DNA of 64,000 nt from contig JAHLKD010000050.1 of the NCBI GenBank assembly GCA_025526935.1, positions 124,001 to 188,000 on the forward strand, read 5' to 3'. Positions within the stretch are counted from its first letter, which is position 1; every line of letters begins with the position of its first letter. The translations under genes and the position numbers were made by a program. Below, in pieces: positions 45,752 through 60,546 of the stretch. Source of the stretch: Cladochytrium replicatum. Taxonomy: Eukaryota > Chytridiomycota > Chytridiomycetes > Cladochytriales > Cladochytriaceae. The notes beneath the pieces are model-generated. The model was not told where the DNA came from and made no database searches. It was given only the letters and a program-made list of their open reading frames with translations.

Positions 45752-48700
45752 ATGAGCACACTTGCTCAGGACGGGTTAAGGAAACGTGTGCGCGAGACTG
45801 ACTTTGCGGCTGAGGAGGAGCCGCTCATCGAATCTGGTATTGCGTCCGACGAAAAGGAGGTTAAAATCGAGGCCAAACGGCAGCTGGTGAGCATTAGCAT
45901 GAGATCCCTACGACAACTTTCACAGCGACGGGGGCAATATTTCGTGAAGGGAAAATTTCGAGAAATGAACCCGCCAATTTCATATCGCACTTGCGGAGGA
46001 GTGTGTGCGTCTCTTCAGTAGTTGGATGGAAACCGAAGATTTTGGAGGTTTCTCGGTCATAGAAGATAATATCACCCGTCGTTAGCACATGTTCTCATTA
46101 TCAATTGATGCCAGGATGCCGAGCGACAATGGGAGTTCGTTATTCAAATCGTCATCCCTGCAATACTCACGATCACGTCGATATGGACGCATTGTTACAA
46201 AATCGGCTGGTCAGACATTGTTGTGTGGTAAGTGGAGTCTACAAGCTCATTTCATCAGTCAGTTTTGACATATTTTGCATTCCGTTGCTTGCAGGGACGA
46301 GGCTCATTTCGGGTAAGTGATTCCCTCCGGACTGTGCAATTTGCATACTTACTGGAATGTTTGTAGTAAATTCGCTTCGCACTATATTAATCGCGACTTC
46401 TACTTCGATGTGCACCCGCCTCTGGGCAAGATTTTGCTGGGAATGTCTGGGATAATCGCTCAGTACAATGGATCCTTCGCCTTCGAATCCGGTGCGAAGT
46501 ACCCCGCAGAGCTGAACTACCCCGTCATGAGGATTTTCTGTGCTTTGTTCGGTGCTTTCACTGTGCCGGTCGCCTACTACACTGCTTTGGGAATGAAGCT
46601 TTCAAGTGCCGCTGCAGTTTTAATCGCTGTGATGACGCTGACGGGTGTGTAATCATAGAAATGCTTGTCGAAGCCTACATTTAACCTTAAAGCTCACGTT
46701 CAGATATCGCATTTTTGGCCATTAGCAGATTCATTTTGCTTGATTCAATGCTGCTCTTCTTCACCACGACCAGTGCACTGTGTCTTGTCAAATTCAGAGA
46801 ATACCAGAAACTTGAGTACGTAGCGTCGAGTGCAATTAACATTTTAATTGAGATATTTGGACACGTAGTCCGTTCTCATTCGAATGGTGGTTCTGGCTTG
46901 CGTCCTCAGGACTCTCGCTTGGTACTGTGTTGAGGTGAGGGGGATCATGAGGAATAACATAAGAGCCACTAACTTTGGAAAACGCTTAAAGTGTGAAATG
47001 GGTTGGTCTTTTCGCCATCGCTCTTGTCGGACTGGTAAGGCGGCACAAGTTTTCAAGATCAAGCGTCTTAAATTTTCTCCAGCACACGGTCGAAGATCTT
47101 TGGGAGATGCTTGGCGATTTGAAAATGCCGGCGGTATGAATGCTTCATAAAAGCCACCTTTTTGAGAACTGAACGCTTTTATTGCAGCGAACATACATCA
47201 ACCATTGGCTGGCGAGAATCGTCTTTCTTATCCTCGTACCTGCGAGTGTCTACATCTTCAGCTTCTGGTTGCATTTCGAAATTTTGAACCGCAGCGGTCC
47301 AGGGGACGCTCAGATGAGCTCGTTGTTCCAAGCCAACTTGATTGGAAATAATTTCCACGAAAACCCACTCCGTAAGTGAAATGAGACTCTTCATATCTCT
47401 AATATGGCTTACATGATCGACACACAGAGATTGCCTATGGATCGAAGGTTACGCTTAAAAATAATGGAAGGGGAGGTGGCCTTTTGCATTCCCACGTCCA
47501 GCGTTTCCCGACTGGATCGGAGCAGCAGCAAGTTACTTGCTATCACCACAAGGATGCAAACAACGAATGGACTATCACGAAACCTTGGAACAGTCCCGAA
47601 CCAGAACGAGCTGACGAGATCGAATTCTTGAAGAATGGTGATGTTATTCGTTTGGGTATGAGCAATCCACGTGGTCGCTTTCAATTGAGCTCATAGCCTG
47701 TTTTACTTGATCAGTTCATATTCAGACTGGTCGCAATCTTCACAGTCACGTAGTTAAGGCACCTGTTACATCTAGTGAAAACGAAGTAAGTTGCTATGGC
47801 AATGCAACGATTGGAGACCAGAACGATCACTGGAAGGTTGAAATCTACGAGGTTGGTCGGGGCTATTTTGAGATTTATAACGGCCGAACTTATCCTATGC
47901 TTGAAAGGATGTTGCCGCGAAGGATATTGACATTGTTCGGTCACTCACCACTCGATTCCGCCTGCGTCATGTCATGACTGGTTGTTTGCTGCGATCCCAC
48001 GCTGTTAACTTGCCACAGTGGGGCTTTAAGCAGGCGGAAGTGATCTGCCAGAAGAGAGGTGATAACTCGAGCATCAATAACATCTGGAACATCGAGCAGC
48101 ATTGGAACGAGAAGCGTTAGTTACTAAGTTTACGAGAACTTCAAAATCGCTCATTTTCTTTCTTTTTTATAAGTGCCCCCCGGAGGAAAGGGATTATACA
48201 AACGACGTTTCTGGAATGACTTCATTGATCTCAACGTGGCGATGTGGTCATCAAACAACGCATTGACACCAGACCCCGACAAGGAGCCTGATAACCTTGT
48301 CTCACAGCCTTGGCAGTGGCCACTTCTGCTTGTGGGCTTGCGAATGTGTGGCTGGGGCGATGATGCTGTGAAGTTCTTCCTTTTGGGGCACCCATTGATA
48401 TGGTGGGGCTCAGCGGCGAGTCTGGTGGTATTCTTGGGCTTGATGCTCTGGTACGGTGTGCGGAGCCAACGTCAATGCAAAGACTGGACCGACGGTACGT
48501 TTCTTGTTTCCTTGGCAGCTTTTGTTTCTTCGTGTAACGGACGATTTCCACAGATGAGTGGGACGACTTCTGGTTTGCAGGCAAGGTTGGCTTTGGTGGT
48601 TGGTTCCTTCATTACCTTCCCTTCTGGATAATGGGTCGCGTAACTTAGTAAGATCATCAAAATTCGAGCACAGGAGTATTTCTTAATTATTTCTTTCAGC

Positions 48701-48931
48701 CTTCACCATTACTTCCCTGCCCTCTATTTCGGAATCCTTTGCCTTGGATTTATTCTCGATCACGCCACGAAGCGGTTCTCCAGCCGGGTACAAGGAATCC
48801 TGTTGTCTTTGGTGACAGTTGCAATGATCGCTGTGTATCTCTACTTTGCCGACTTCGCCTTCGGGTTCACTGGACCAGCAAGAAACTATTCTGCTCGGCA
48901 GTGGTTGAAGACCTGGAGGTTTTACGATTAG
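45752..48931 (+). CDS. PMT2: Dolichyl-phosphate-mannose protein O-mannosyltransferase, PMT2 family
   Basis: Transfers mannose from dolichol phosphate to Ser/Thr of secretory proteins in the ER membrane. Fifteen exons (45,752-45,886, 46,115-46,227, 46,295-46,312, 46,367-46,644, 46,704-46,815, 46,869-46,934, 46,992-47,034, 47,083-47,133, 47,188-47,371, 47,428-47,655, 47,715-47,851, 47,908-48,115, 48,174-48,494, 48,554-48,647, 48,700-48,931) join to 739 residues, the family's usual length. Key signatures: WDEAHFGKFASHYINRDFYF (catalytic Asp-Glu in loop 1), DVHPPLGK, SRFILLDSMLLFF, FSFEWWFWL, HTVEDLWEMLGDLKMP, RTYINHWLAR, a MIR region (GGGLLHSHVQRFPTGSEQQQ; LRSHAVNLPQWGFKQ), and C-terminal helices ending in TWRFYD. 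Exon 3 is only 18 nt. The start at 45,752 is the best Met; 45,698 is an alternative. No lesion seen. Confidence 0.93.
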
Positions 48932-49125
48932 AGGGATCGACTTCAGAAAAGTTTCATCGGTTCCGTTGTGTCAGCTTGTTGCAAAACTGTGGTGGACTAT
49001 TGTGCAGCTTATGTTTATGTGGTAATACGACACAAGTGAGAACCAAATAGCTGCAGTGAACAAAGTCGCGTATTAGTGCAACAAGCTGGCATAAGCCCAT
49101 AAATAAGTCAAGGCAGTCTCTTCTC

Positions 49126-51632
<2,507 letters not shown>

Positions 51633-53170
51633 TCACTTCTTCTGCTTCTTCTTTGGTGGAGCAGATGGGGCAACCTTCTGAGTATTAGCCTTCGCTTGCT
51701 TCGGCTTCGGTTTCGTTTCCCCGTTTTCTGATGCTGATTTGTGTGAGGCAGCTTTGCTCGTTTCGTTCTTTTCAACTTCAGCAGACTTCTTTGCAGATGA
51801 TTTGTTTTTGGTTGGCTCTGGTATGTATTCCTTCGTTGAAGATGGTGTACCCTTCTTTGTTCCTGCCTTTCGGGATGGAGCAGACGGGACTTTGTCTACA
51901 TCCATTGTGACTGCCTTGGAATCATCGGCATATCCCACAAAATTGTAGTCGATTCCGGCGTCAGCGAGCTTCTTTCGAGTAAGCTCATCCTTCTTCTTGA
52001 GACGTTTCCCAATCACCTTTTCTTGTTCTTCGCTTTTGGGCTGGTTCGATCGTACAGTTAAAAATTACCTTGGGAGAACTGTTTCATCATTCCCATACCT
52101 TGTTTTGGCGTTCTATGTGAATTTTCCTCCATGGAATCGCTTTAAATTTGCGGTTCGCTCCAACGAAAGTGTTGGGATGTACTTCTTCATCAGGCACAAA
52201 ACGACCTAAAACATAAATCAGACACGGCAGAGCGATAATTAAAAATAGCATACAATTAAGAATGTGATTAAACAATAAGTAATTGTTCATTGTTTCTGCA
52301 GCGATCTTTGCAACTTCCTCAGCAGCGAACTCAATGAACGCATAATGCTTCGATGCCCCGGTCTGCAAAGAGCGAGAATCATCAGAATCAACTGAGCGCC
52401 ATTAGTGAAAACAAAGACAAACCTTCTTGTTTCTTGAGAGTCGCACCCTTGTCACATCACCGAACTGTGAGAAGTACTGCTTCATTTCCTGCTCATAAAA
52501 GCCGTGCGGAATCCGCGAAAGACAGATTACACCCGGTTTCAAACCGGCAATTCGTCCCGATCTCCTTGAATTTTCTGTAGCATCCCCTCCAGGCAGCAGA
52601 ATTTTGGGAAGGTTTGCAAGGAACTCATCGGCAGTGTGTTCGACTTCGTCCGTCGCATCGGGAGCATCGTCTTCATCATCATCATCACTGTCATCCGGAA
52701 GAGGAATCTCATCGCTTTCGTCGTCCGAACCATCATTGTTCTGGTCTTCACCGGCGGTCTTTTCGTCATCGCTGTCTTCGTTGAAACCTTCATAAGTGAC
52801 TTCAATCCCGTCATCAGATTCCTCCTCTTCGAGTTGCTGTGCAACCTCGGGTTCTTCCGCTTCGAGCAACTTCCTCTTCCTTCCCAATCTTTTCTGTTTG
52901 GCGCCGTTCGAATAAGATTTGGCTGATTTCATTTTCTCCTTTACAGCAGCTTTGGGCTGTGTTGATACGGCACTTTTGGGCTTCTTTGTCTGACTCTCGA
53001 CTTCCGCTGAGTGAGAAGCGAGATAAGTAACAAGTTGCATTGTAATGCATCACAGCATTCTGCTGACCTGCATTGATCGCTTTTTCAGATTCCTCCTTCT
53101 TTTCAACCGGGTTCTTCTTCAATCCCGCGGTGGCCGTTGCCACTTTCCCGTTTGATTTGCTCTTCGCCAT
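51633..53170 (-). CDS. NOP15: Nucleolar RRM protein of the NIFK/Nop15 type
   Basis: Ribosome biogenesis factor for the large subunit. Exons 53,170-53,068, 53,006-52,423, 52,362 onward, then two more ending at 51,633. Lys-rich N terminus (MAKSKSNGKVATATAGLKKN), a long acidic stretch (DDESDEIPLPDDSDDDDEDD), then one RRM: VICLSRIPHGFYEQEMKQYF with RNP2-like ICLSRI, and KHYAFIEFAAEEVAKIAAET with RNP1. VPDEEVHPNTFVGANRKFK and IPWRKIHIERQN after the RRM are family-typical. The C terminus is Lys/Ser/Pro rich (TKNKSSAKKSAE; PPKKKQKK), a nucleolar targeting composition. Yeast Nop15 is shorter; the acidic N-terminal half is an extension. Confidence 0.85.
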
Positions 53171-53394
53171 TGAAAATCAGAAACCTGTCAGAAAATACAC
53201 GCTGTGCCACAACGTCTTACATCTTGATCGTGGGAACTTGTTTACGTCCATCATGAATTAGCATTGCGGTTGTCCTAGTCATCCTTAGTTACCGACCCCG
53301 ACGTCGATCCCACCAAGAGAACGATTTTGTAGAACAAACCGAATTTGCTTCACTTGTTCTCGGAATGGCGATATCACACCGATATCGCCCATGT

Positions 53395-54390
53395 CTACGT
53401 GCCTTCGCCTTCATTGAAGATCGTCGCTACTGTGTCCGCTAACATTTCCACTTCGATCGAATTCAACCAAGCTGAGCTAGTGGTTTCCCCGGTGCACTCG
53501 CCGCTTCCTTCCACTCCAAAAATGGCAATCGGTGTAGAAGCGTTTGGGAAAGGTTGGCCTAGGAGAACCTCGGTCTGAGACTTGTCTGCATTGGCTTCCA
53601 ATGTAGACGAGTAGAAAACTGGGATTGGACCACCAATATATTTGACATGTACTAAATAAATCTCATATGTTGCTCGTACTGGATGGTTCCGAGAGTTTCG
53701 AATCAAACTGACAAAAGATGCAACAATGTCATCCGACAAGGACGTCTGCATGTAAGCTGGCTAGAGCGCTTGATGAACAGCAGACTGTACACAAACCATC
53801 CCGAGTTGCACGGTGCGAAACAGGAATGGAGAAGGAGAAAGACAGAAGTCGCTGGGTTTCGTGAAATGGGCGTGGACAAGTGCATAGTCATCGTGAATGA
53901 GCCGGGAAAGCTACTTGTGCTTATGCGCACATGGATTGTACACCAAGTAGCGACAAACAGAGGAATCACCGGCACCTGCACTTCCAACCCCATCGACTGT
54001 TTGAATCTTCTCGTCTTGCTTAAAAATTGGACTTTCTGTAGGAGCGATACATCTAGCGACATGATTGTGAGGCGTTCTTGAAGAGTCTTGCTGAGGACAT
54101 GAACGACAAGTACTCCAAACAGCGGGCAGTTCCCGACGGCGTTGGGCAGAAGGAGTACCGTCTTGGAGCTGGCAGATCCAACTGCAGCTCAGATGTCCCG
54201 TGCATCTGAGGAGGGGTCTCTGGCTTCCCCGCCCATGGGAAGGAGGAGGGCCGACCATGTCGTGATCAATTTGCTGAAGTGTTGCTTCGCAGTCAAAAAA
54301 CACCCACGAATACAAAACGCCGCGAGTGACATTCGCTTTTGCAGTAACTACCACTCTGATCATCACCTGGAGCTAGGATGCTGAAAGTGA
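53395..54390 (-). CDS. Possible unknown gene, two or more exons
   Basis: The downstream frame (53,762 to 53,395) reads MQTSLSDDIVASFVSLIRNS, YEIYLVHVKYIGGPIPVFYS, PNASTPIAIFGVEGSGEC and ends NEGEGT. It is preceded in frame by a stop, but a CTCTAG acceptor just before could join it to an upstream frame. Upstream minus frames include RVVVTAKANVTRGVLYSWVF (near 54,366). I could not settle the splicing and recognise no family. Confidence 0.3.
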
Positions 54391-55006
54391 GAAATCGGCC
54401 ACACTTGGGACGGAAACTGAGCATACTGAGCATACTGAGTTGACGAGGCGTTCTGCTGTGCTAAAACTGAACTAGTGGTTGGTTCGATGCAACTCCGATG
54501 CAAGCTCATCATTATTGGATGGAGAAGAATCAACGGCGGCGAGTAACGTGGTGTTTTTCTCGTACTCGAGATATGCATTGTGCTCAATGTGAAAAGGTTG
54601 CCCGGCCATTGCTTGCGTCGATAGCAGCAGTCGGTGGCTGCTATCGCCCACCACGCACAGTCCCAGCCACATAACGGCAGACTACGGGCGGTTTCCCGTT
54701 TCTGGCTATTGGTGGTTCATCCATTCTCGTGTTCAGGGTATAAACCAATAATATCGCACTCCAAAGTTTCGACTCCTGTCAATTCATTTAGTCTATGTCG
54801 GCACCCGTTCGCTGTCCCATGTCAAACCGTGAAATCCCAATTCCAATTCGGACGTGCGGATTAAATTCTGTCCGTTTTCAAATTAAAATTCAAATTCAAA
54901 TCTGAGATTTTGGATTTGTGATCCCACCACTCCCCCGGGAAAAAGAAAACAGACGCGATTCTTATCACTGTCAGACCTTCCATTCGATTGTGCTGTCGAT
55001 TCTACC
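54391..55006. other. Intergenic, nothing recognised
   Basis: No gene seen. An AT-rich run with several AAATTC repeats around 54,880-54,905 may be promoter DNA of the next gene. Confidence 0.4.
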
Positions 55007-56069
55007 ATGCTGCGTGTACAAGACTTTTGCTGCTTTCCTCCATCCTCTCAAAAGTCTCGCAGAATCACAACCTCATACGTCATTGGGACGGCCCACTGCT
55101 CAAAGGGTGCAGGCAGCACAGAAGACGAGGTCAGAAAATTAGCTACCAATGAATGAACCCTTTCGTCACCCATTGCCAAATGCTCACCGCACGTCGCTAT
55201 TTTATCCACCCCCACAGTTGCGCGTCGCTCTCGAAGATGCACTTGTTCAGAATGCCGGGGTTGGACCGGAGCCGACCAAAAATTCCGACCAGACCATAGT
55301 CCAGCTGTCAAAGCTTTGGACTGCCGAACTTGATGAGAGCAGGGCAGACTTGGACATCACAGGTAATGCCTTTCCCACACTGTCGAGTGTTTTATCAGGA
55401 CTAACTTTGGTGCGTTCTAGTTCAGCTCACACTCCCCAGCGATTCTGTGAACTCCATTACCGAATCTTGTCGCTACTTCAACTCTTTTTCCACGTTCGAC
55501 CATGTTGATACTGTTGTCGTGTCCTGGGCTGGTTTCCAGGACATTGGAACTGATTCACAAACACTGGTCCAGCGTTTCCTGCCAATATGGAGAGAGCTCG
55601 AAGCCTGCGTGCTGGAAGCGAAAGTCATTTCGAGACTGGGAATCACCGGAGTGACTGCAGCGCAGTTGGAAGTCATTTTACAACAATTTGTCATTGCACC
55701 TGGAGTGATTCAGCTTGTTGGGGATGACAGTAAAGAGCTGGAGGATTTTGAGAAATTGAGTGCTCGTTCGAATGCAGGTTTTGAAATCTGGCTGCATGGA
55801 AATGCTCAAGGTTCGTACCAGACCTGGTGCCAGCATGAGGGACGCATTTGCTGAATCATATTGAAGGACCTTTGTCTCCGAAGAGCCTGCAATGCGTACA
55901 CGATCGATTCCAAAGTCGTATCTCAGCATTTGTGGATCAGTCGATCCCGATACCTGAGTACAAACTGTCGGCTGAATGGATTCTGAAGTACACGATATTC
56001 GTCAAACCGCGAATGATGCTCTGTGAGACGGGATACATTGCTTGTGTCAGTGCCGAGACTCAGTACTAG
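55007..56069 (+). CDS. Unknown protein, 286 aa, four exons
   Basis: Exons 55,007-55,129, 55,218-55,362, 55,421-55,810 and 55,867-56,069 join with matching phases. The protein starts MLRVQDFCCFPPSSQKSRR and continues LRVALEDALVQNAGVGPEPT, VQLTLPSDSVNSITESCRYF, DTVVVSWAGFQDIG, LVQRFLPIWRELEACVLEAK and QLEVILQQFVIAPGVIQLVG. It ends with SRISAFVDQSIPIPEYKL and ACVSAETQY. No transmembrane segment or signal peptide is seen. I recognise no family. Consistent splice phases through four exons argue that it is real. The first donor (GTCAGA) is weak, so 55,149 is an alternative start. Confidence 0.55.
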
Positions 56070-56544
56070 AGGACACCCTTCATTTGGCAGCTGTAGAATT
56101 AATGCCAAACTCGAACGTGTATTTTTGGAAAGATTCTGTTTTTCAAAGATTTGATGTGTTAGATATTAGCCAATAGTAGAGTTGAGGAAACTGAAGCAGT
56201 TGTTGTTCACGTTTCTTATTTTCATCCCTTCCCTGTGGGCCGAACCAACCAACCACGGCACCACACCTGGCAGTTTCAGACCTACGGAAAGCGCGGAACA
56301 ATATTTGTTGCATACAGCACGCCGCATCACCATTCAACTCGACCTTCCTTGATCAGCCATCCATTATCAACACAATTTCTTCGGGCTGAGCTCGCTCGAT
56401 GATGACAGCTCATCGGCGGGCAAAGAAAATATTAACCAAAAATTCTATCCACAAAATTCCAAAACGGAAAGCCTGGGATGATAGCGCACCTGTCGATGAT
56501 GAGAGGAATAAAGGTTGCGTTGAAAGAGTATAAGCTGGTGGTTC
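56070..56544. other. No gene recognised
   Basis: A short frame at 56,401-56,517 (MTAHRRAKKILTKNSIHKIP) ends at a possible donor and could be a first exon of the damaged locus that follows. Confidence 0.3.
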
Positions 56545-58740
56545 ATGGGGGACATCTCTCAACAAGCAAAAAATTCCTCGGAAGGTCCCACACGCTTGAA
56601 ACGATCACCAAAAACAACATCTCGGAAAACGAAGGATGTTCAGGTTGAAATCCAAGAGCGTGCAACGATTATGGGTGAATCCAAGACACCAATAGTTCCT
56701 GCAGCTGCCAAAAAGCCGGTCTATCGTTGTTCAATGAAATTTTCCCGAGTGGAAGGCAAAGGGAAGTCTATGATCATCGTTTTCGACGGGGGAAAGTCCC
56801 CGAACTGACATTTTTGGGTGACCTGTTGGAAACCGGAGATGAAGTTCGTCGGTGGTTGATCAAAAGAAGAAGAGAATTTCTTTGACTTCCGATCGTGGGG
56901 TATCTGAAACGACCTCCAGTGCTACCGCCTTGGAAGCAACATTACCTCGCCCCAAATTTCATCTAAACGTATTGGGCATCAGGAGGTACTCTATGTGGGC
57001 GAGGGCGGGCAAGAGAAGAAGTAAGGCTCATTGCTGAAATAACTCCTGGAAGAGCTCCACCGAGAAGGCGATATGTAACAAACAGAACGGAATAACAATG
57101 TCATCCAAATTCTGGCTGCTTTCAGAGACCGAAAAAGTATGTCCTGGATGCCGCAACAGGCAATGGCAATCTAATTACCTATTTTGCAGGCGAATTGCAG
57201 CGTGCCGTTCATGCTTTGAGTCCAAGTCGGTCGAACTTCTTTCTTCTGCTATCGAAACGCTGCCCGAACAGATGCAACACCCAATACCGACTCTTTTGCG
57301 ATAGCGTCTATGCCATCAAAAGCGGGAAATGATGCCCCGATCATAATTGAATACGGCTCAAGCGACCTCCTTGAACTTAATATCCAATCGCTGATCCAAG
57401 GCACTGGAGAACTCGAACCATTTTGATTTCATCTGACGAGGTTGTGCCTAATCCCATTACAAATTCAAAGATGAGCAATGCTCCGGTGATATCCAAAGAA
57501 CGTCTATCAGAGAATACTTCCGAACAAGATTGTGACGATTTTGTTCCAGACACCTGAAGACTGAGACGTCAGAGTTCTTGTCGACTCACTAAAACCGCGC
57601 AGATGTCTGTGATGGTTCGCGAGGTGATTCAAAGTCGGAGAGAGAAACGAGAAAACATTTCATTGTCGATTCAGATGAGGATGATATGGACACTGTCCGA
57701 CCAGCTAGCCACTGATGAAGATGAATTGAGTGCTCCTGTTATTTCGAAGCAGAATACAGAACACTGAAGGTTTGTCAGTTGATGAGGTCGATATAATTTG
57801 CAAGACAGGGAAAGAAAGTCCAAAATCGTCCGAGGTGCCAGCTGATGTGATCAAAGATGATGAGAATGATCGACGTGGTTACAAATTCGAAGCTTCGTCT
57901 AACTAAAGTAACATTAACATTTCCAGATTATTTTGACGAGACACCGCTCTTTTGCTTTTCTCATCCTAAACACAGAGGAGTGGATCTTGAGCACAGCATC
58001 TATATGTTGGATAGCTATGCTCAAATTCGAAGTACACTGCAACAGTCTGCCGCTTCTCTCGCAATCATTGCAATGCCTTCAGTTCGAGTACTGCAATTTC
58101 CATTCTTTGAATCAATATGTGATTCGAACTTTAGACAGCCAATTATCCCATGTTCCTACAGATGATGAATCGTTCTTCGCTGGCGAAGGTTGGAAGTTTT
58201 GACTAACTCATTTAGAATGATATTTACTTGAGTGTTTTTAAGGTGATTACCAATATGATGTCTATCGGTCGATGAGGAAGAATACCGAACGGCAGTTGAA
58301 GTGATACCACCGAATTACGAACGTTCTTTGGATGGACTACTTGATTGATAAGCTGTTGTTAGCCCCTATTTTTGTGCAGCGTGCAAAGAGTGCAAAGAAT
58401 GATCCGCGACCAGATCGTGTGAAGAATAACCATATGCGAACTTTTTCTTTCGAAGTTTTCGATGGTGGATACAATTCCAATGAAAGGGGGAGCAGAGATT
58501 GTTGCCCTGTGCAAGATGGTCCGAGGTGGAACATATGAGAGCGTTGCAGACCAACTGAATGACCCTTTCTTTGCGGGAATGTTTGTTGGTTAACTGTTTT
58601 GTTGTGAGTGGGGAGTGAGTCGTCGACTGTCATAGTCACTAACACAGTGGACAAAAGAGTTTCATTCGAATCAAACAATTAAGTGTACATAGAGAGATCT
58701 TAGAACCGAAAGAAGAACCCTTACGACGGCACAATGTAAC
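56545..58740 (+). pseudogene. Unidentified locus with repeated frame breaks
   Basis: A chain of plus-strand fragments in changing frames: YRCSMKFSRVEGKGKSMIIV then ELTFLGDLLETGDEVRRWLI after a frame change near 56,800; later LSVDEVDIICKTGKESPKSS, DETPLFCFSHPKHRGVDLEH, MDYLIDKLLLAPIF, and GGAEIVALCKMVRGGTYESV. Coding-like composition persists but most junctions lack GT-AG signals. Either a decayed gene or a stretch with base-calling indels. I recognise no family. Confidence 0.4.
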
Positions 58741-58811
58741 GCCATTGAAACGCATTAACATGATCTACCACGACAACATTTGGCGTTCGAGTGCGCGACA
58801 TTCTACTCTGT

Positions 58812-60467
58812 CTAACACGAAGCTACAGAGGCGCTCAATGGTGGTCGCATTGAACGACTTGAAGAGGAAGATCCGACTCCCTTCCGCCCACTCGAAAGGA
58901 CGGCCTGAGGTAAAGGTAGGCCATACGCACTAGCTACCTCAACAGTTCGTGCTACACCGATTCCACCTGAGATAATACACCCATCCTGAAAACCTACATC
59001 ATCATTTTTGGAGCTTATTTTGGTTGAACGAGCACTCGAGGGAGCAGAGGATCGAGCTGATTTGCGCTCCTGAGCAACATTTGATGAAGACGTGTGGGTG
59101 GATCCAGGTCTACTACGACTTCGTGCGGTGCGCGGCCGTCCATTCAAATCACCAGAAACCGAACGTGGGAAGCTCTGCACCAGTTCGCCCTTGTTTTCCG
59201 CTTTCGCTGCTTCACTTGATGGATCATTCACCACTCCGCTTTTGGCGCTTGCTCGAGTTGTTTGCGTACGACTTGCTCGGAAAGTGGAGGTCGATCTCTC
59301 AAATGTACTGTTACGAATTGAGTTTGATCGTTCAACAGAACCATGGCGCAGAGATTGCTGACGTGAGTTGGCAGCCGTTGATAGCCTGGAAGACCAGTCA
59401 TCCGCCCTCTTCAGTGGGTCGTCACCCATTTCCTTCAGAATTCGTCTGTATGTGGATGGATACATAGCAATATTGAACAAGTACTCCAAGTTCTTCTGCC
59501 GATCAGATAATGCCTTTTCTCGTGAATAGTTAGGAGGTTTGTCTTCAAGCCTCTGCAGTATTGTCTTCAAAGATGTTCAGAGTCGGCTCAGCAATCAGTG
59601 GTTTACAGAACTTACGAGATTTTCGATCGCAATATTCTCTAAGTCGTGCTGCCGTTTGGGGTTCGAAAGATGGGCAGGTATTTCCGGAAGACCTTTGTTA
59701 TCAGAGTCAAGGGCAGAAAGTTTGACTTTCGCATTTGTCATCTGGTACGCAATACGGTCCAAGAGAATGCGATTACTGTGCTGAATGGACGCCCTGCAAT
59801 CTAATTTTTTCCGATGCAACTTCAACATTTTGAATTTAAAAAGTGAAGAACCGTTACCTTCATCGTTTTGCAACCTGCGCAATCGAAGCTCCAAATGCGG
59901 GTATGACTTGGGAGGGGAATTATCTATAGCTGAACGAGCACTATCAATCTTTTGAAGGTGTAGCTGTCGTGCACTACTCTCCCAACGTAGCGCGAGAAGT
60001 TTACTACATGTTGGGTGAAATGGGAGGAAGTGTCTGTGCGAGAAGTTTGGTGGTTTGCGCGGTTCGAAAGATGCCGTTTTAGGCCGCCTTTGCACATCTG
60101 TCTTGCGGTGAAATACTTTAGTCGGCGTATTTTCTGATAGCTGCACTATTTCGTTGGCGAAGGACTCCTCAGCAGCAACTGAGACGCTGTCGTTCAATTC
60201 TGAACTGGTCCAACTTGAGCCTTTATAGGTGGGGAAGCTCGCCCAGCTATCCATTGGAACACCGGATTTTGAAGAGTTGGCCTTTCCCTCTGAACTTATT
60301 TCGATGATCCCCAAATTCTCTTCAGATGTGGAGAGATCTAACCCTCCCGCTGTTGTATCGTTCGTCATTCGCCGACCATTTTGATTTGCTGCATGAGGCC
60401 TTTTCTTAGAACTGAATTTGCTTGCACTATTGCTCCTCTCGGTGCTCCCAACACTAGGTACTTCCAT
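58812..60467 (-). CDS. CFAP97: Cilia/flagella-associated protein 97 (hemingway family)
   Basis: Two exons, 60,467-59,616 and 59,564-58,812, joined by a GT-AG intron, give 534 residues. The conserved KIAA1430/CFAP97 region spans the splice: SYPHLELRLRRLQNDEGNGS, LKLHRKKLDCRASIQHSNRI, LLDRIAYQMT, NPKRQHDLENIAIENL, then TILQRLEDKPPNYSREKALS. Flanking regions are Ser/Arg rich and low in complexity (SRSRPGSTHTSSS). CFAP97 is tied to axoneme assembly and motility, so the organism very probably has flagellated cells. The start is uncertain: the frame is open further upstream to about 60,632, but that overlaps the divergent plus-strand locus; 60,467 leaves ~80 bp between starts. Confidence 0.75.
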
Positions 60468-60546
60468 ATGAATTGGGGAAACACGAAGAGCGCGCACTCC
60501 CGTGATTATCAATACTTCCTTTTTGGGACCATTCAACCAAAAGTCC
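60468..60546. promoter_or_regulatory. Putative short bidirectional promoter
   Basis: About 79 bp between the chosen CFAP97 start (minus) and the start of the plus-strand acidic locus at 60,547. Inferred from the divergent layout only; no motif assigned. Confidence 0.25.

Noticed and set aside
52604-52926. Plus-strand Ser-rich frames over the acidic region of the RRM gene
   Set aside because: Mirror of the Asp/Glu codon run on the minus strand.
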